A stretch of 24,899 nt of DNA from an uncultured Campylobacter sp. (lineage in GTDB: Bacteria; Actinomycetota; Actinomycetes; Mycobacteriales; Mycobacteriaceae), in contig CALTYW010000014.1 of the NCBI GenBank assembly GCA_943913625.1, forward strand, positions 1 to 24,899. The letters are read 5' to 3'. Shown here in pieces: positions 13,869-21,530 of the stretch. Under the pieces are notes generated by a model. That model was not told the DNA's origin. It was given only the letters and a program-made list of their open reading frames with translations, and made no database searches. Position 1 is the first letter of the stretch; each line of letters starts with the position of its first letter. The position numbers were made by a program, and so were the translations under genes.

Positions 13869-14950
13869 CACAGACCCCTGTCAGTCGAGTTGAAGGTGCG
13901 AGCCCCGTCGGCGGTCAGCGTGATGATGTCCTCGATGCGCATCCCCCACTCGCCCGGTTTGTAAATGCCGGGCTCGATGGAAAAGGCCATGCCTTCGCGT
14001 AGCTCGACGTCGGAGCCGCCGATGATGAACGGCGCCTCGTGGCCCGCGAGGCCAATGCCGTGGCCGAGGCGGTGCGTGAACCACTCCCCGAACCCGGCGG
14101 CGTCGATCACGTCTCGAGCGACTGCGTCGAGCTCGCCGGCGGTGATACCGGGGCGCGCTGCCTCGCAGGCAGCGTTGAACGCATCGGTGAGCACTGCGTA
14201 CGCCTCCGCGTACTCCGCGGCCGGCTCAGCGCCCGCGACCACGTGGGTGCGGGTGCAGTCCGACTGGTAGCCGCTGTCCAACACACCGCCGAGATCCACC
14301 ACAACCGGATCGCCCGGTTCCAGCACACGGTCGGAGAAATCGTGGTGTGGGTTGGATCCGTTCGGGCCGGAGCCGACGATGACAAACGCCACGCTCTCGT
14401 GCTCTTGGAGAATCAGCTCAGCCAGATCATCGGCCACCTCCCGTTCAGTACGGCCGGGCTGCAACAACTCCGGTACCCGCTCGTGCACTCGGTCGATGGC
14501 GGCGCCCGCTCGCTGCAGCTGTTCAAGCTCTTGCGCGTCCTTGACCATGAACAGGTCCGCCACCGCGTCGCCGGCCAGCCTGGTGTCCGGCAGGAGCGCC
14601 TGCAACGCGAAGACGTGGTCCGCGGTCAGGCTGGACCCCAGCCCCACAGGGCCGGTGCCCATGAGGTCGGCGGCGAGCTTGTAGGGGTTGTCGCCGTCGC
14701 GCCAGGTGCTCACCGGGACGTCGATACGCGCGAAGCTCCCCGCATCCGTCATGGGCGCGATGATGCGCACCTCGCCGCTGGGCGCCACGGCGAGGGCGGT
14801 GAGCCGCTCGTGCGAGGCGGCCCGCGAGCCCGTCAGGAAGGCGAACTCGGCGCCGGTGCCGATGATCAAACCGCCGAGTGAGCCTCGTTGCACCAGCTCA
14901 ACGGCGCGGTCGCGGCGGCTGCGGAACACGGATGCGTCGAAAACACTCAT
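13868..14950 (-). CDS. pepQ: M24-family aminopeptidase (Xaa-Pro dipeptidase/aminopeptidase P type)
   Basis: A 360-aa cytosolic metallopeptidase predicted to cleave peptides with proline in the second position. The N-terminal creatinase-like domain spans about 1-140 and the pita-bread catalytic domain about 145-360. All five metal ligands are present: Asp219 and Asp231 (VVVDLGG, then GYQSDCTRT), His297 (HRLGHGIG), Glu326 (SIEPG) and Glu340 (RIED). I chose the ATG at 14950 (MSVFDASVF). TACCAT lies 6 nt upstream and there is no Shine-Dalgarno, so the mRNA is probably leaderless. Longer frames to 15133 run into the divergent protease gene. This is the first gene of the six-gene operon ending with ppm1. 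Confidence 0.93.
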   Translation of the reverse strand: MSVFDASVFRSRRDRAVELVQRGSLGGLIIGTGAEFAFLTGSRAASHERLTALAVAPSGEVRIIAPMTDAGSFARIDVPVSTWRDGDNPYKLAADLMGTGPVGLGSSLTADHVFALQALLPDTRLAGDAVADLFMVKDAQELEQLQRAGAAIDRVHERVPELLQPGRTEREVADDLAELILQEHESVAFVIVGSGPNGSNPHHDFSDRVLEPGDPVVVDLGGVLDSGYQSDCTRTHVVAGAEPAAEYAEAYAVLTDAFNAACEAARPGITAGELDAVARDVIDAAGFGEWFTHRLGHGIGLAGHEAPFIIGGSDVELREGMAFSIEPGIYKPGEWGMRIEDIITLTADGARTFNSTDRGL

Positions 14951-14956
14951 GGGGCA

Positions 14957-14974
14957 ATGGTAGGTCGCTACCAT
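14957..14974. promoter_or_regulatory. Mirror-symmetric divergent promoter, pepQ and the trypsin-like protease
   Basis: ATGGTAG (14957-14963) and CTACCAT (14968-14974) are perfect inverted arms around GTCG. Read outward, each arm gives a TACCAT -10 box. On minus it is 6 nt before the pepQ ATG and on plus 7 nt before the protease GTG. Both transcripts would be leaderless. No good -35 is visible on either side. The palindrome could also be a protein-binding site that controls both genes at once. Confidence 0.6.
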
Positions 14975-14981
14975 CGCACCC

Positions 14982-15521
14982 GTGAGTTCCGCCCTGCCCC
15001 GCAGCGTCGTGCGCATCACCGCGCCCGGCGGATATTGCTCTGGGGTTGTGGTCGAGCGCGATGCCGTGCTCACGTGCGGGCACTTCTTCCGCGAGCGGAA
15101 GACAAGTGAGGTGCGCGTGCTTATCGACGGCACCCGTCACCGCATTTCCGCCATCACCCTCTACCCCGGCACCGACCTCGCGCTTGTGAAGCTCAAGCGC
15201 GCGGTTGATGTCGCGCCGCTGGAGATCGGCCCGGCGCCGAAGGTGGGCGCGCGCACCGTCACCCTCGGCTTCGGCGGGCACGCCGCGGCGCCGTCCGCGC
15301 GGCCCGGCCGGTTCTTAGGCGCGCTGCCGCTGGCGGTGTCGCGCGGCGCGCAGACGATAGTGCGCCCGGCCGGGTTCATCTACACCTCTCCCCCGGCGGT
15401 GAAGGGAGATTCCGGCGGGCCGGTGCTGGTGGACGGCAAGGTGGTGGGCGTGCAAAGCCTCATCCTGGATCCGTGGGGCACAAACCTGCGCGTCGCGACG
15501 GTGAACCTGTTGCGCCCCTAG
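14982..15521 (+). CDS. Trypsin-like serine protease without a signal peptide
   Basis: A 179-aa protein with a compact chymotrypsin-fold protease domain. The full triad is readable: His34 in LTCGHFF, Asp65 in GTDLALVKL and Ser144 in KGDSGGPV. The oxyanion region and the C-terminal strand VVGVQSLI also fit. The domain starts almost at residue 1 (RSVVRITAPGGYCSGVVV), so there is no room for a signal peptide, transmembrane helix or pro-region, unlike most bacterial S1 proteases. It is therefore predicted to be cytosolic, and the substrate is unknown. The GTG at 14982 is 7 nt after a TACCAT -10 (leaderless). It is divergent from pepQ and its stop overlaps that of the convergent helicase gene. Confidence 0.8.
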   Translation: MSSALPRSVVRITAPGGYCSGVVVERDAVLTCGHFFRERKTSEVRVLIDGTRHRISAITLYPGTDLALVKLKRAVDVAPLEIGPAPKVGARTVTLGFGGHAAAPSARPGRFLGALPLAVSRGAQTIVRPAGFIYTSPPAVKGDSGGPVLVDGKVVGVQSLILDPWGTNLRVATVNLLRP

Positions 15522-18304
15522 TTGCCGATGGCGACGACCCCGCGGCGGATCGCTTCCACCGCGCGGTTGGCGTTGTCGCGGATCTCGTCTGAGTACCCGG
15601 TCTTCTTGATTTGCTCGAGCAAGTCGATCACCTGGCGGCACCAGCGCACGAAGTCACCCGGGGTGAGCTCCGCACCGGACTCCGCCGCAGCCGCCAGCGC
15701 GTAGCCGAGCGGCGCGCCTGCCGTCCACTGGTGCAGCGACAGCGCGAACCCGGGATCCGGCAGACGCGTCACCGGCAGACGGTGGCGCTGCTCGTCGGAG
15801 ACGAGCTCGTTGTAGACGCGCATCGTCTCATTCATCGCGTCCGCCATGGCATCGGTGGCCGCCTCCGGCGACCCGTGGGTGGCGCGGCGGTTCTCAAACA
15901 CCACCATAGAAGCCACGCCAGCAAGCTCCGCCGGGTCCAGGTTGTCCCAGATTCCGCGCTTCAGGCACTGGGCAACCAGCAGGTCCGAGACATTGTGGAT
16001 GCGCGAGAGGCGCTCGCCTTCGTCGGTGACCTGCGGCTCGCCGCCCACCAGCTCCACGTAGTCGAGCTCCGTAAGCAGGCCGATGATGCGCTCGAAGGTG
16101 CGGCCGAGCGAGTCGGTGGAGTCATCCACGCGGCGCTGGGTTTTCGCGAGCTTGCGCTGATCGCGCACTAAGTCCTCAGCCGTGCGCGCGAGGATCTCGC
16201 GGTCGGCGGCCGGCCAGCTGTGCACCGGGTGGTTGCGGATTGCCTCCCGCAGCGCCGTGATCTGTTTCGTCGGCCGCACACGCGCCTCCTGGCGCAGCTT
16301 CTTCGGCGCGTTGAAGTGGCCGCGGTGCAAAAGGTCCACGATCTTGCGGGTGTGGCGGCGCGGCTGGTCCTGCATGTGGCGCGGCACCTTCACCCGGCCC
16401 ACCACAATCGGCGGGTTCTTGTATGCCGCGGCGTCGATGCGCCCAGACCACCCGCGCTCCGTGGTCACCCAGGGTCGCGGGTCGTGGGGTTTGCCCGCGG
16501 CCTGCACCACAGCGGCGAGTTCCGGCTTGTGCTTGCCCGGCAACGCGATGACCTCGCCCACCTGGAGGCGGCCGAGGATCTTCACCGTCTCCTCCTGGCG
16601 CGAATCCAGCGAGTCGCGCCGGGCCCGCTTTTCTTCTTCTGACAGCTGGCGGCGCAGGTCCATGTACTCCACGAGCTCTTCGGCAGCGTCCACGCCATCC
16701 TGCGCTGGTGGGGCGAACGCGGCGATGTCGCGGTCGAGCTTCTTGCGGGCGGCGTCGACGCGCTGCTGCAGTTTCTCAATGTCGCGCACCTCGCCAACCA
16801 CGGAGCGGTCGGTTTGGAACTGGGCGAAGGACTGCTCGATCAGCCTGATCGAGTCCTCGTAGCCGTTCATGGCCAGCATGTTGATTGCCATGTTGTAGCC
16901 CGGCTGGAACTGCGAGATCAGCGGGTAGGTGCGCGTGGAGGCCAACCCCGCGACATCCCGCGGATCCATCGCCGGGGCCCACTGCACCACGGCGTTGCCG
17001 ATGGTGTCGATGCCACGGCGGCCCGCGCGACCCGTGAGCTGGGTGTACTGGCCCGGCGTGAGATCCACATGCGCCTCACCGTTGAACTTCACCAGCTTTT
17101 CCAGCACCACGGTGCGCGCCGGCATATTGATGCCCAGCGCGAGGGTTTCGGTGGCGAAGACGACCTTCACTAGGCCACGGACGAACAGCTGCTCCACGAT
17201 GTGCTTGAACGCCGGCAACAGGCCCGCGTGGTGGGCGGCGAAGCCGCGCATCCACGCTGTGCGCAGTTGGCGGAAGTTCAGTACGTCGAGGTCTTCTTCC
17301 GGGATGCCGGCTACGCCATCGTCGATAAGCGCGGCAATCTCCTCACGCTCTTCCGGCGTCGTGAGTTCCTTGCGCGAGCGCAGGCACTGGAACAGCGCGC
17401 CGTCGCAGCCGGCGCGGGAGAAGATGAAGACGATCGCCGGCAGCATGTCGCGCCCGGCGAGCGCGGAGACGACCTCGGGCCTACCCACCGGGCGGAAGCG
17501 GTCTTGGCCGCGTTCGCGCCCGCTTCTGCGACCTCCTGAACGCGAGCGGAAGCCGCGGCCCTCCTCGAAATCGCGGCGGCCCTCGTCGCCCACGCCGGCT
17601 TCGATGCGCTCGATCGCGTGCTCGAGGGCGCGGTTCACGCGTCCCTCCGCGCCGTGTTTACCGGGTTTACCGGGCTCGCCTGGTTCAAAGAGCGGGAACA
17701 TCTTGCGGCCCACCAGCATGTACTGGCTCAACGGCACAGGCCGGTGGTCGGTGACAATCACCTCGGTGTCGCCGCGGACGGTGGCCAGCCATTCGCCGAA
17801 CTCCTCCGAGTTAGACACGGTGGCGGACAGCCCGATGACGGCGACGGATTCGTGCAGGTTGAGGATGATCTCCTCCCACACCGGCCCGCGCTCAGGGTCG
17901 GCGAGAAAGTGGATCTCATCCATCACCACGTGGGTGAGGCGGTCCAGCTGCGGGGACTCCGCGTAGATCATGTTGCGCAGCACTTCCGTGGTCATGACCA
18001 CGATGTCGGCGGAGCCGTTGATGCTCACGTCGCCGGTGAGCAGCCCCACCGCGTCCGCGCCGTGCTCGTCCACAAGGTCGTGGTACTTCTGGTTGCTCAG
18101 CGCCTTAATCGGCGTGGTGTAGAAGCATTTGGTTCCGCGCGAGAGCGCGAGCGCCACCGCGAATTCGCCCACGACGGTCTTGCCGGAGCCGGTGGGGGCG
18201 CACACGAGCACCCCGCCGTCTTCCTCGACCACCCGGCAGGCTTCGAGCTGGAACTCGTCGAGGTCGAACGGTTTCGATGCGGCGAACTCCTGCAGGAAAG
18301 ACAT
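15518..18304 (-). CDS. helY: Ski2/Mtr4-like DEVH-box RNA helicase (HelY)
   Basis: Superfamily 2 ATP-dependent helicase of 928 aa, presumably acting on RNA. Motifs in order: Walker A APTGSGKT (36-43), TPIKALSNQK (64-73), DEIH (129-132), SAT (160-162), VFIFSRAGCD (about 292-301), FATETLALGINMPART, and QLTGRAGRRGID. The C-terminal half contains long coiled-coil-like helices (EVRDIEKLQQRVDAARKKLD) and a DSHCT-type end (PGDFVRWCRQVIDLLEQIKK, then ANRAVEAIRRGVV). An Arg/Gly-rich basic insertion sits at about 240-277. The ATG at 18304 lies 5 bp after the tatC stop. It is the last gene of the dop-to-helY operon. Its stop overlaps that of the convergent protease gene, with no terminator between. M. 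tuberculosis helY (Rv2092c) holds the same place next to tatC. Confidence 0.95.
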   Translation of the reverse strand: MSFLQEFAASKPFDLDEFQLEACRVVEEDGGVLVCAPTGSGKTVVGEFAVALALSRGTKCFYTTPIKALSNQKYHDLVDEHGADAVGLLTGDVSINGSADIVVMTTEVLRNMIYAESPQLDRLTHVVMDEIHFLADPERGPVWEEIILNLHESVAVIGLSATVSNSEEFGEWLATVRGDTEVIVTDHRPVPLSQYMLVGRKMFPLFEPGEPGKPGKHGAEGRVNRALEHAIERIEAGVGDEGRRDFEEGRGFRSRSGGRRSGRERGQDRFRPVGRPEVVSALAGRDMLPAIVFIFSRAGCDGALFQCLRSRKELTTPEEREEIAALIDDGVAGIPEEDLDVLNFRQLRTAWMRGFAAHHAGLLPAFKHIVEQLFVRGLVKVVFATETLALGINMPARTVVLEKLVKFNGEAHVDLTPGQYTQLTGRAGRRGIDTIGNAVVQWAPAMDPRDVAGLASTRTYPLISQFQPGYNMAINMLAMNGYEDSIRLIEQSFAQFQTDRSVVGEVRDIEKLQQRVDAARKKLDRDIAAFAPPAQDGVDAAEELVEYMDLRRQLSEEEKRARRDSLDSRQEETVKILGRLQVGEVIALPGKHKPELAAVVQAAGKPHDPRPWVTTERGWSGRIDAAAYKNPPIVVGRVKVPRHMQDQPRRHTRKIVDLLHRGHFNAPKKLRQEARVRPTKQITALREAIRNHPVHSWPAADREILARTAEDLVRDQRKLAKTQRRVDDSTDSLGRTFERIIGLLTELDYVELVGGEPQVTDEGERLSRIHNVSDLLVAQCLKRGIWDNLDPAELAGVASMVVFENRRATHGSPEAATDAMADAMNETMRVYNELVSDEQRHRLPVTRLPDPGFALSLHQWTAGAPLGYALAAAAESGAELTPGDFVRWCRQVIDLLEQIKKTGYSDEIRDNANRAVEAIRRGVVAIGN

Positions 18305-18309
18305 GCCCC

Positions 18310-19356
18310 CTAGAGTACGTCCTCGAAATTATCCGGGTACGCAGGGCGCGGGGCCGTTTGCTTTTCGACGCTTCCCCCACCCCGCGCCGGTTCCGTCGTT
18401 CCGATACTTGAGGGCGCGCGCACCGGTGTTGGGCGGGCGATGGGCTCCGCTCCGACCTGGCTGGACGATCCGATCGGCTGGGGCGCGGCGATGGGGCCGG
18501 ATGCCTCTTCGTCGTCTAGGTCCATCCACTCGGGGCGCTCAGTGTTTCGGCGCTTGTCGTTGAAGCGGCAGAACTGGAACGCGAGCTCTACCAGCAGGCA
18601 GATGGAAAGCGCCAGTGCCACCATGGAGAACGGGTCCTGGCCGGGTGTCATGAACGCCGCGAAGATGAAGATGCCGACGATGATGCCGCGGCGCTTATCC
18701 TTCACGTGCTCGTAGCGGAGCAGTCCGGCCAGGTTGAGCATGACAATGATCAGCGGCAATTCGAAGCTCACGCCGAAAATGACCACGAGCGCTAACAGGA
18801 AGTTGTAGTACTCCCCGCCGGTGAGTGCCGCGACCTGAAACTCGGAGCCGATGGTCATGAGCACGTACAGGCCCTTGTCCAGCACGAAATACGCCAGCAG
18901 CGCGCCCGCGACGAAGAGCAGGACGGCTAAGGTGACGAAGGTGAGCGTGTAGCGGCGCTCGTTCTTGTGCAGTCCGGGGGTGATGAAGTTCCAGATCTGG
19001 GTGAGCCACACCGGGGAAGCCAGTACGAGGCCAGCCAACGCGCCCACCTTCAGGCGCAGCATGAACATCTCGAACGGGCTGGTGGCCAGAAGGCGGCACT
19101 CCCCGTCGCCGGTGAAATCTGCGCGCAGGTGGTCCGGCAGGTTGCAGTAGGGCCCGCGGATGATCTCGCCGAGCGGCATGATGCCGGGCGGCGCGGTCTG
19201 GTACCAGATGAACCCGACAACTGTGCCCACGAGGACCGCAGCCAAGGAGATGATGATGCGGCGGCGCAACTCCTGAAGGTGCTCGACTAGGGACATCTCC
19301 CCGGTCGGGTTCTTCTTCCGCTTCTTGCGGGCCGGGGGTGTTACCGCTGCCCTCAT
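18310..19356 (-). CDS. tatC: Twin-arginine translocase subunit TatC
   Basis: Polytopic membrane receptor for twin-arginine signal peptides, which with TatA exports folded proteins. A Lys/Arg-rich cytoplasmic N-terminus (ARKKRKK) precedes the conserved MSLVEHLQELRRR (21-33). Six hydrophobic segments follow, including FEMFMLRLKVGALAGLVLASPVWLTQIWNF and the conserved TPGLHKNERRY with its functional Glu. The last helices are SFELPLIIVMLNLAGLL and PFSMVALALSICLLVELAFQFC. The 348-aa protein is longer than many TatCs because of a C-terminal hydrophilic tail of roughly 80 residues rich in Pro, Ser and Thr. I chose the ATG at 19356 because it lies 1 bp after the tatA stop; the longer frame would overlap tatA. 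Confidence 0.96.
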   Translation of the reverse strand: MRAAVTPPARKKRKKNPTGEMSLVEHLQELRRRIIISLAAVLVGTVVGFIWYQTAPPGIMPLGEIIRGPYCNLPDHLRADFTGDGECRLLATSPFEMFMLRLKVGALAGLVLASPVWLTQIWNFITPGLHKNERRYTLTFVTLAVLLFVAGALLAYFVLDKGLYVLMTIGSEFQVAALTGGEYYNFLLALVVIFGVSFELPLIIVMLNLAGLLRYEHVKDKRRGIIVGIFIFAAFMTPGQDPFSMVALALSICLLVELAFQFCRFNDKRRNTERPEWMDLDDEEASGPIAAPQPIGSSSQVGAEPIARPTPVRAPSSIGTTEPARGGGSVEKQTAPRPAYPDNFEDVL

Positions 19357-19357
19357 G

Positions 19358-19633
19358 CTAGTTGCGCGGCTGGTTCTCCGGGCGCTCCCAGAAGTCCGCT
19401 TCCTGGGTGGCGCTGCGGGTTTCCTGCGCCGTCGGAGACTCAATTGCGTGCTGCTGCTTCTGCGCCGGCGCGCCGGTCGCCTCGTCGTCGTTGCGCATCT
19501 CCTTCACTTCAGACTTGAAGATGCGCGCCGAGCGGCCCATGGAGCGCGCGAGGTCCGGCAGCTTGTTGGCGCCGAACAGGAGCAGCACGATAACGAGGAC
19601 GATGAGAAGTTCGGTCCAGCCAATGTTCGGCAT
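19358..19633 (-). CDS. tatA: Twin-arginine translocase subunit TatA
   Basis: A 91-aa protein that oligomerises to form the Tat export path. A single transmembrane helix (about 6-20) is followed by the FG hinge (Phe20-Gly21), the amphipathic helix NKLPDLARSMGRSARIFKSEVKEM, and a polar tail. A polar Glu8 in the transmembrane segment matches TatA. The ATG has AAAGGA five bases upstream. It follows pafC after 29 bp, and tatC begins 1 bp after its stop. Confidence 0.97.
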   Translation of the reverse strand: MPNIGWTELLIVLVIVLLLFGANKLPDLARSMGRSARIFKSEVKEMRNDDEATGAPAQKQQHAIESPTAQETRSATQEADFWERPENQPRN

Positions 19634-19662
19634 GGGAATCCTTTCGACGTTGCAAATCCGGC

Positions 19663-20595
19663 TTAGTCTAACGCGTCAGCCGCACGAGTTGCGCGTGCCC
19701 GCACCTCTTCGGCGAGGTGCGAAGGCGCGATGAGACGAACTCTATCCGCCTGGCCGAGGCAAAAGCGAACCAACCAATCCGCCGAACCGTATCGCATCGT
19801 CACTCTCGCCCACTCTCCGTGACCTGATTCTTCGAGGTCCATTTCCCAGTAATCCGCAAGCCATGTCGCCTCCGGGTGAATGCGCAGCTCTGCCTCTTCG
19901 CGCCCGGCGAGACCGAACGGGTCGGCCGGGTCAAATGCGGCGGCGGTGCCGGAGGATGAGGTGACGGGATCGTCGCTAAGCGTGGCCGTCAAGATGCGGT
20001 CCATGCGGAAGGATTTCACCTCGCCGCCGTCGAGCGCGCGCAGGTAGGTCATGCCTCCTTCGTGGAAGAGGCTGAGCGGCTCCACCGTCCGCTCTGAGGT
20101 CGCGTCCGAGGATGCGGAGTAGTAGCTAATCGCCAGCTGGCGGCGCAGCGAGAGCGCGTCCGCCACAACGCCCGCGACTCCGGTGTCAGCAGCGTGCGCC
20201 GCTCCGTCGACGCCACGCGCCTTGGTCGCCGCACGAATCTTCGCGGCAGCTGAAGTGACCACGCGGGAATCCACGAGCCCGGGCATTGTCTCGAAGGAAT
20301 CGAGGAGCACCAGCAGGGCGTTCGCCTCCGTGGGTGTCAAGCGCAGCGGCTTGTCCATCCCCTGGTCGTCCAGTATGGTCACGCTCTTCCACGAGTGGTC
20401 GAGGTCGAACAGCTCGCCCGGCGCCTTGCCCACGCCGCTAAGGAACAGCAGGTCTAGGTCCTCGTACACCTGCGCCGGGTCGCTGCCTAGGTCGCGGGCT
20501 ATCTCCATCGGCGTGAGCCCCGGGTGCTTCGAGGCGTAGGCGACGAGGTTGAGCAGGCGCACCACCCGCTCGCGTCGCTGAGTTTCCTTCGTCAC
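19663..20595 (-). CDS. pafC: WYL-domain transcriptional regulator PafC
   Basis: A 310-aa partner of PafB. In mycobacteria the PafBC heterodimer activates the RecA/LexA-independent DNA-damage regulon. The N-terminal winged helix-turn-helix (RVVRLLNLVAYASKHPGLTPMEIARDLG, about 10-37) is followed by a WYL domain (QLAISYYSASSDATSERTVEPLSLFHEGGMTYLRALD, about 150-190) and a C-terminal WCX-like region ending SHLAEEVRARATRAADALD. The GTG start at 20595 overlaps the pafB stop as GTGA, so the two are translationally coupled. This gene lies third after pafA, as in M. tuberculosis Rv2095c. Confidence 0.93.
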   Translation of the reverse strand: MTKETQRRERVVRLLNLVAYASKHPGLTPMEIARDLGSDPAQVYEDLDLLFLSGVGKAPGELFDLDHSWKSVTILDDQGMDKPLRLTPTEANALLVLLDSFETMPGLVDSRVVTSAAAKIRAATKARGVDGAAHAADTGVAGVVADALSLRRQLAISYYSASSDATSERTVEPLSLFHEGGMTYLRALDGGEVKSFRMDRILTATLSDDPVTSSSGTAAAFDPADPFGLAGREEAELRIHPEATWLADYWEMDLEESGHGEWARVTMRYGSADWLVRFCLGQADRVRLIAPSHLAEEVRARATRAADALD

Positions 20596-21524
20596 TGCTC
20601 CACCTCCCGCAGAAGTTCCACCACGTCCGCGCGCACGTCGGCTGGTTCTACCGACACGACGGAGCCGGCCAGGCTGGCGATGGTGCGCACCACCCAGTCG
20701 CGCTCCACGCCGGTCAACGTCACGGTGTCGCCGTCGCGGGTGCCGCGGCGCGCGAGTTCCTCACCCGCACTGGGCGCAAGCGTGACCACGGCATTAGTGA
20801 CGGGACCACGCAGGGTGTCCTCCACGACGTCCTGCAGGCTGCGCCCCTCCTGCTCCCCTGGTTCGAAAGCGTGGAACTTCTCTTCGGTGCGCACTTTGCG
20901 CACGGCGGACACCTTTTTCACGCGGAAGACTCGTTCCTCCCCGCGGTCCACATCGAAACCGACCAGGTATGCGCGGTTGTTCAACGGCACGACACCCCAC
21001 GGGTCGATCACGCGGCGCTCCGGCCCCTTGCCGGCGGCACGGACGAAGTCGAAGGACATGCGCTGCTTGTTGCGCACGCAGGTGACGATGGCGCCGAACG
21101 TGTCAGGATCCAGCTGTGTGATGTCGTTGGATACGGAGGCAATTGCCGGGGCGTCGAATGTGCGGGTCGCACCCGATGCCGCGATCTTCGTCCACCCGGA
21201 GCGAGCGAACGCCCCGAGCGTGCCGTTTTGGCTCAGATCCACCGCGAGCCCCACGGCGGAGGCTTCCTCCGCGGTCAGGTCGATGGGTGGCAGCTCGTAG
21301 AGGTCTTTATCCACCCACACTTCGCCGCGTTCGTAGTGGATGGGCACCCACAGCTTCCGCAGCTCGCGCACGTCCCGCTCAATCTGGTGCGTCACTGCGT
21401 CCCTGCTGCCGCCGTAGCCGTCGACGTTGGCGCGGACCCAGTCGGCGTCGCGCTTCACCGGCGACGCCAAGAGCGCGAAGGTCAACCCCACTTGGCGGGT
21501 GACCATCAGGGTGTCGTCGGCCAC
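20592..21524 (-). CDS. pafB: WYL-domain transcriptional regulator PafB
   Basis: A 310-aa DNA-damage-response activator that works with PafC. The winged helix-turn-helix region (about 10-65) includes VKRDADWVRANVDGYGG and AVTHQIERDVRELRKLWVPI. The WYL domain (about 150-205) has RMSFDFVRA, RRVIDPWGVVPLNNRAYLVG and FRVKKVSAV. A C-terminal domain follows. The start is a GTG at 21524, 6 bp after the pafA stop, with GGAGGG lying in the pafA end. It is the same length as PafC and clearly a distant paralogue, which fits their known tandem origin. Confidence 0.93.
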   Translation of the reverse strand: MADDTLMVTRQVGLTFALLASPVKRDADWVRANVDGYGGSRDAVTHQIERDVRELRKLWVPIHYERGEVWVDKDLYELPPIDLTAEEASAVGLAVDLSQNGTLGAFARSGWTKIAASGATRTFDAPAIASVSNDITQLDPDTFGAIVTCVRNKQRMSFDFVRAAGKGPERRVIDPWGVVPLNNRAYLVGFDVDRGEERVFRVKKVSAVRKVRTEEKFHAFEPGEQEGRSLQDVVEDTLRGPVTNAVVTLAPSAGEELARRGTRDGDTVTLTGVERDWVVRTIASLAGSVVSVEPADVRADVVELLREVEQ

Positions 21525-21530
21525 TGCGCG

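Noticed and set aside
12624..13964. 446-codon plus-strand open frame across the lipase, SDR and pepQ genes
   Set aside because: It spans three well-supported minus-strand genes and shows only Arg/His-rich shadow sequence.
19356..19443. TatC starting upstream within tatA
   Set aside because: The extension is an Arg/Pro-rich shadow of the end of tatA. The ATG at 19356, 1 bp after the tatA stop, is the natural start.
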